Made by a program: the position numbers and the translations under genes
Assembly: GCA_009774145.1 (NCBI GenBank)
Contig: VSND01000004.1
Span: forward strand, 1-64,000
DNA length: 64,000 nt
DNA from: Lachnospiraceae bacterium
GTDB taxonomy: Bacteria; Bacillota; Clostridia; Lachnospirales; Lachnospiraceae
Reading direction: 5' to 3'
Part shown: positions 60,438 through 64,000 of the stretch, one piece after another
Layout of the letters: the number at the start of each line of letters is the position of its first letter
How positions within the stretch are numbered: position 1 is the first letter of the stretch
The notes under the pieces: generated by a model
What the model was told of the DNA's origin: nothing
Database searches by the model: none
What the model saw: the letters and a program-made list of their open reading frames with translations, nothing else

Positions 60438-61975
60438 ATATAAGAGAGGCAAAGGAAGAGATTATACGTACCGTACGTGCGTATACGGCGAAGGATGACA
60501 GGGGCTGCGGCCGGATTCCTTCTGTGCGTCAGCGTCCGGTTCTTCTGATCGGTCCGCCGGGGATCGGTAAAACAGCGATCATGGAACAGGCGGCTGAGGA
60601 ATGCGGGGTAGGGCTTCTGGCTTATACGATTACGCATCATACGAGACAGAGTGCGGTTGGACTGCCGCAGCTTGTGACCAGGACGTTTGGGGACCGGGAA
60701 TATACCATGACGGAATATACCATGAGCGAGATTGTGGGTTCCGTCTACGAATATCAGGAGCGGACCGGATATCGGGAAGGGATCCTGTTCATTGATGAGA
60801 TCAACTGTGTCTCGGAGACTCTGGCGCCGACCATGCTGCAGTTTCTTCAGTATAAGACCTTTGGAAACCACAGAGTACCCGAAGGCTGGGTCATTGTAGC
60901 GGCAGGCAATCCACAGGAATACAACCGTTCCGTCCGGGAACTGGATATGGCGGCTCTGGACCGGGTCCGGCTGCTGAACGTGGAGGCGGATGCGTCGGTC
61001 TGGCAGGACTATGCACAGCGGCAGGGCGTGCATCCGGTGATTCTCTCGTATCTTAAGCTGCATCCGGAACATTTTTATCAGGTGACGCTTACGAGGGAAC
61101 GGCAGGAGTTTGTCACGGCGCGCGGCTGGGAAGACCTGTCCGTGCTGCTTTCGGAATATGAGAGACAGGGACTTTCCGTGGACAGAAGTTTCATGGAGGA
61201 ATTCCTGCGCGTACCGAAGATTGCTTCTGATTTTGCCTCTTATTATCAGCTCTGCCATACGTATGCCGGCATGTACCGTATCAGGGAGCTTCTGGAGGAC
61301 AGACTTACAGAGGAAGAGAAAAAGACGCTGCAGACACAGTTGGGGGAAGCATCCGGAGAGGTACGCTGCATCTTCGTCCGCCATCTTCTGTCCGCAGTCT
61401 CTGAGCAGATGACGGATTACGGCAGGCGCTGCCGGCATGATAAGAGGGAAAAAGAAGTGCTTGCGCAGTTCGCTTCTTATATAAGAACAGAGGGAAGGGA
61501 ACATCCGGAAGGATTTTTCGAACGGCGTTCCCATGCGCTTCAGGTACGAAGGGAAAATGATCTGCTCAAACCCTGGGAAGAACAGATGGAGCAGGAAGTG
61601 GATGAACGGCTGAAGCTTTTGATCTTCGGGAGCAGGAGACAGGAGTTTTTAAAAGAGCTGGCAGCCTGCAGAAAAGCGGACGAGGAGAGTCTGCCGTCTG
61701 CCGGACTGGGGAAAGAACGGGAACATCTGGAAGCACAGAAGGCAAATCTGACCGGTCTTCTGCACCGGATGACGGATTTTATTGCAGGTGCTTTCGGAGA
61801 AGATCTGGAGCTTTCCGACTGGATGCATGGAATTCAGAATCATGGCGACTGTAAGCTGACCGATTTTCGGCGGCCGGAGATGGAAGCATTTCTTGCGCAG
61901 ACAAATCAGGAGGCAAGACTGAGGAAAAAGGTAGAAGAGATGGAGGTATTATATGAAACTGCTGATCGCAAGTGA
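60434..61975 (+). CDS. MoxR-like AAA+ ATPase (partner of the DUF2201-type protein)
   Basis: A 513-residue AAA+ ATPase with Walker A GPPGIGKT at 40-47, Walker B ILFIDEINCVSE near 116, sensor 1 VIVAAGNPQEYN near 154 and LDRVRLLNVEAD. A roughly 250-residue helical C-terminal extension is not part of the ATPase core. It should act on or with the VWA protein encoded just upstream. The last 23 bases overlap the phosphodiesterase gene. Confidence 0.87.
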   Translation: MNIREAKEEIIRTVRAYTAKDDRGCGRIPSVRQRPVLLIGPPGIGKTAIMEQAAEECGVGLLAYTITHHTRQSAVGLPQLVTRTFGDREYTMTEYTMSEIVGSVYEYQERTGYREGILFIDEINCVSETLAPTMLQFLQYKTFGNHRVPEGWVIVAAGNPQEYNRSVRELDMAALDRVRLLNVEADASVWQDYAQRQGVHPVILSYLKLHPEHFYQVTLTRERQEFVTARGWEDLSVLLSEYERQGLSVDRSFMEEFLRVPKIASDFASYYQLCHTYAGMYRIRELLEDRLTEEEKKTLQTQLGEASGEVRCIFVRHLLSAVSEQMTDYGRRCRHDKREKEVLAQFASYIRTEGREHPEGFFERRSHALQVRRENDLLKPWEEQMEQEVDERLKLLIFGSRRQEFLKELAACRKADEESLPSAGLGKEREHLEAQKANLTGLLHRMTDFIAGAFGEDLELSDWMHGIQNHGDCKLTDFRRPEMEAFLAQTNQEARLRKKVEEMEVLYETADRK

Positions 61976-62495
61976 TATTCATGGCTCTGCATATTTTTGC
62001 AGAAAGCTTCTGGAGGCGTATGAGAGGGAGCAGGCAGAAAAGCTGATCCTGCTGGGAGATATTCTGTACCATGGGCCGCGAAATGACCTTCCGAAGGAAT
62101 ATGCGCCCAGGGAAGTGATCCGGATGCTGAATGAAAGAAAGCAGGAGATTCTCTGCGTCCGGGGAAACTGCGATACGGAAGTGGATCAGATGGTACTGGA
62201 ATTTCCGGTTCTGGCAGAGTATGGGTTCCTGTATGAACGGGGACGCATGATCTTTCTGACGCACGGGCATGTGTTCCACGAAAAGAATCTTCCGATGCTG
62301 AAAAAAGGAGATATCCTCCTCCACGGCCATACGCATGTCCCGGTATGCAGGGAACACGAAGACTATATCTATATGAATCCGGGTTCCGTATCCATACCAA
62401 AGGAGGGAAGCGTGCACAGCTATATAGTATACGAGGACGGGATGTTTTTCTGGAAGGAACTGGAAGGAAATGCTTATCTGGAATATCAGTTATAG
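61953..62495 (+). CDS. YfcE-type metallophosphoesterase
   Basis: A 180-residue calcineurin-like phosphodiesterase with the full metal site: SDIHGS (Asp8, His10), LGDILYHG, RGNCDTEVD, THGHV and HGHTHVP. E. coli YfcE hydrolyses model phosphodiesters; the natural substrate is unknown. Overlap with the AAA+ gene suggests that it belongs to the same operon. Confidence 0.93.
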   Translation: MKLLIASDIHGSAYFCRKLLEAYEREQAEKLILLGDILYHGPRNDLPKEYAPREVIRMLNERKQEILCVRGNCDTEVDQMVLEFPVLAEYGFLYERGRMIFLTHGHVFHEKNLPMLKKGDILLHGHTHVPVCREHEDYIYMNPGSVSIPKEGSVHSYIVYEDGMFFWKELEGNAYLEYQL

Positions 62496-62584
62496 AGACG
62501 GCTCCTGTTCTGCTTTGGACGCCGACAGATATTTGAACAGTAACATGCCGGACGGAAATTGTTTAAAATTTCACAAAAATTTAA

Positions 62585-62613
62585 TGGAAAACGCAGGAAG
62601 AAAAAGGTATACT
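62585..62613 (+). promoter_or_regulatory. Promoter for larB
   Basis: TGGAAA (62585-62590) and TATACT (62608-62613), 17-base spacer, 29 bases before the larB start. Confidence 0.65.
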
Positions 62614-62641
62614 GTCTAAAGACATGTAAAGGAGTGATCAT

Positions 62642-63403
62642 ATGGACGTCAATGCAATTTTGAAATGCGTGAAATCCGGTGAGATAGAGATACAAAAGGC
62701 AGAAGAACTGCTGAAGAAGCTTCCTTATGAGGACCTGGGGTATGCGAAGATCGATCATCACAGAAAAGTGCGCCAGGGCTTTGAAGAGGTTATTTACTGT
62801 CAGGGAAAGGAGACCGCGCATCTGGTCGGGATCTGCAGCCGCATGGCAGAGGAACGGATCAATGTGCTTGGAACCAGAGCTTCCGGGGAGCAGGCGGCGG
62901 CAGTGATGGAGGCGGTGCCGGAATTTACCTACGAACCGGTATCCAGACTTCTGAAAGCGGAATTCAGGAAACAGGAGCCGATCGGGAAGATCGTGGTCTG
63001 CACAGGTGGAACGGCGGATATCCCGGTGGCGGAGGAAGCCGCAGGCGCGGCTGAATTTTTCGGGACAGGTGTGACCAGACTGTTTGATGTAGGGGTGGCA
63101 GGCATTCATCGCCTTTTGAGAAATCTGGATGTATTTGAGCATGTGAACTGCGTGGTTGCCGTGGCAGGCATGGAAGGGGCTCTTCCGGGTGTTGTGGCAG
63201 GACTTGTGGATGTGCCGGTGATTGCAGTGCCGACCAGCGTAGGGTACGGCGCCAGCTTTGGAGGGCTGTCTGCTCTTCTGACCATGATCAATTCCTGCGC
63301 CAACGGGATTACGGTGGTAAATATTGATAATGGCTATGGGGCCGGTTACGTGGCGACCCAGATCAATCGACTGGCGGTGCAGGGATATGAAAAGAATCAG
63401 TAA
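62642..63403 (+). CDS. larB: LarB, nickel-pincer cofactor biosynthesis carboxylase/hydrolase
   Basis: A 253-residue protein homologous to LarB, which carboxylates and hydrolyses nicotinic acid adenine dinucleotide in the first step of the nickel-pincer nucleotide cofactor of lactate racemase. The C-terminal PurE-like domain contains CTGGTADIPVAEEAA, VAVAGMEGALPGVVAGL and PTSVGYGASFGG. The cardiolipin synthase gene overlaps its end by 17 bases; no larA, larC or larE is seen in the window. Cofactor use by another racemase-like enzyme is possible. Confidence 0.93.
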   Translation: MDVNAILKCVKSGEIEIQKAEELLKKLPYEDLGYAKIDHHRKVRQGFEEVIYCQGKETAHLVGICSRMAEERINVLGTRASGEQAAAVMEAVPEFTYEPVSRLLKAEFRKQEPIGKIVVCTGGTADIPVAEEAAGAAEFFGTGVTRLFDVGVAGIHRLLRNLDVFEHVNCVVAVAGMEGALPGVVAGLVDVPVIAVPTSVGYGASFGGLSALLTMINSCANGITVVNIDNGYGAGYVATQINRLAVQGYEKNQ

Positions 63404-64000
63404 GATCCTGAAGAGCAGGCTGGTTGTTGTAGGGCTTGCCATACTGCTGCAGGCACTGTGGTGGGCGCTTTTCGTCGGCAGACTGACACAGTATTCTGTA
63501 TTTATCAACGCGCTTTTCCGTTTTGTCAGCATCGGGATTCTGCTGTATCTGATCCGCAAGGATGAAAATTCTGCCTATAAGATCGCCTGGATGATCCTGA
63601 TCATGGGTATTCCGCTGTTTGGCGGAATCCTCTATGTGATGATCGGAAATAAAAAGCCGGGCAAGCGCCTGGCTGTAAAAATGGCGGCTGTGAAGGCGGA
63701 GATGAAGGATTCCATGGCGCAGAACCAGTGGATCCTGAAGGAAATACAGGCGCAGGATCCCACAGCGGCGGGGAATATCAGATATATTGGTGAGTTTGGT
63801 CCGTATCCGGTCTGGAAAAATACGGAAGTCACCTATTATCCGCTGGGAGAACAGATGTTCTCTGCCATGCTGGAGGATCTGAAAAAAGCAGAGCACTATA
63901 TTTTCCTGGAATATTTTATCATTCAGGAAGGGCTTATGTGGGACTGGATCCTGGAGATACTCGAACAGAAGGTAAAAGAGGGAGTGGATGTCCGTCTGAT
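63387..64000 (+). CDS. Cardiolipin synthase (phospholipase D family), 3' end outside the window
   Basis: The frame opens at ATG 63387 and is still open at the window end (204 codons). The start MKRISKILKSRLVVVGLAIL gives two membrane helices (about 11-30 and 34-75 region) of the PLDc_N type, with YLIRKDENSAYKIAWMILIM and GIPLFGGILYVMIGNKK. The beginning of the first PLD domain (YYPLGEQMFSAMLEDLKKAEHYIFLEYF) follows. The HKD motifs are beyond the end. It would condense phosphatidylglycerol into cardiolipin in the cell membrane. Confidence 0.9.
   Translation, partial: MKRISKILKSRLVVVGLAILLQALWWALFVGRLTQYSVFINALFRFVSIGILLYLIRKDENSAYKIAWMILIMGIPLFGGILYVMIGNKKPGKRLAVKMAAVKAEMKDSMAQNQWILKEIQAQDPTAAGNIRYIGEFGPYPVWKNTEVTYYPLGEQMFSAMLEDLKKAEHYIFLEYFIIQEGLMWDWILEILEQKVKEGVDVRL

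Noticed and set aside
1..64000. CRISPR arrays, tRNA and rRNA genes
   Set aside because: No regularly spaced direct repeats, cloverleaf-type sequence with CCA end, or rRNA-like segment was noticed when reading both strands.

Overview
The window reads as chromosomal DNA of an anaerobic, endospore-forming, probably motile Firmicute, most likely a member of the Lachnospiraceae (Clostridia). The evidence is an alpha/beta small acid-soluble spore protein, the spore protein pair YtfI/YtfJ (GerW), a complete Rnf complex (rnfCDGEAB), an iron-sulfur L-serine dehydratase in two subunits, strong AAGGAGG-type ribosome binding sites, and a moderate GC content with many overlapping genes. Nearly everything is on the + strand. 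The supported minus-strand genes are a chemoreceptor, a DtxR-type regulator and one tiny membrane protein. No rRNA, tRNA, CRISPR array, integrase or intact insertion sequence was seen.

Layout. 1-7.3 kb: the end of a pyruvate/oxaloacetate carboxyltransferase gene, a 320-base gap with several hairpins, then recD2, an HI0933-type flavoprotein, cmk, ispH and a four-S1-domain protein in a tightly overlapping run. 7.4-12.4 kb: rnfCDGEAB, closed by a bidirectional terminator shared with a convergent chemoreceptor gene. 14.3-19.6 kb: a DUF554 membrane protein, an sce7726-type nuclease-like protein, a di-iron ferritin-like protein, an unknown 139-residue protein, a NusG-II-domain protein, ruvAB and zapA. 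19.7-24.7 kb: a U32 peptidase, a SEDS glycan polymerase and a class B penicillin-binding protein. 24.7-25.2 kb: a gene-poor gap with a relic ORF, a strong terminator and a 146-nt near-palindrome. 25.2-29.6 kb: an ABC exporter of the MacB/FtsX class in which one permease carries an XRE helix-turn-helix domain. 29.7-33.2 kb: a lipoprotein, a NUDIX hydrolase, an unknown protein and the YtfI/YtfJ pair. 33.5-36.3 kb: a serine utilisation operon (DAACS symporter, sdaAB, sdaAA). 36.3-42.4 kb: rpmB, yloU, yloV/fakA and recG, an order close to that of Bacillus, but with two immunity-like genes (DUF4304-like and SUKH-like) between yloV and recG. 42.6 kb: the spore protein gene with a sigma-G-type -10.

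43-55.3 kb holds the most unusual block: a MoxR AAA+ ATPase, a DUF5682 protein, a VWA protein, a double-SWIM zinc-finger protein and a 1182-residue DUF4132 protein. This matches the gene set of the uncharacterised yehL-yehM-yehP-yehQ-yehI cluster of Escherichia coli. A GH1 phospho-beta-glucosidase with its own promoter and an 18-bp hairpin sits in the middle of it. A histidine phosphatase and a hybrid sensor kinase follow. A second, different MoxR/VWA pair (DUF2201-type VWA protein plus AAA+ ATPase) with a YfcE-type phosphodiesterase lies at 59.1-62.5 kb, next to a divergent DtxR-type regulator. The window ends in larB and the start of a cardiolipin synthase gene.

How the parts fit: the Rnf complex and the carboxyltransferase point to fermentation with ion-coupled ferredoxin oxidation. 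Serine enters through the symporter and is deaminated to pyruvate. The SEDS/PBP pair makes peptidoglycan. The two MoxR/VWA modules probably act as ATP-driven chaperone or metal-insertion machines on unknown targets, and they are the best candidates here for undescribed biology.
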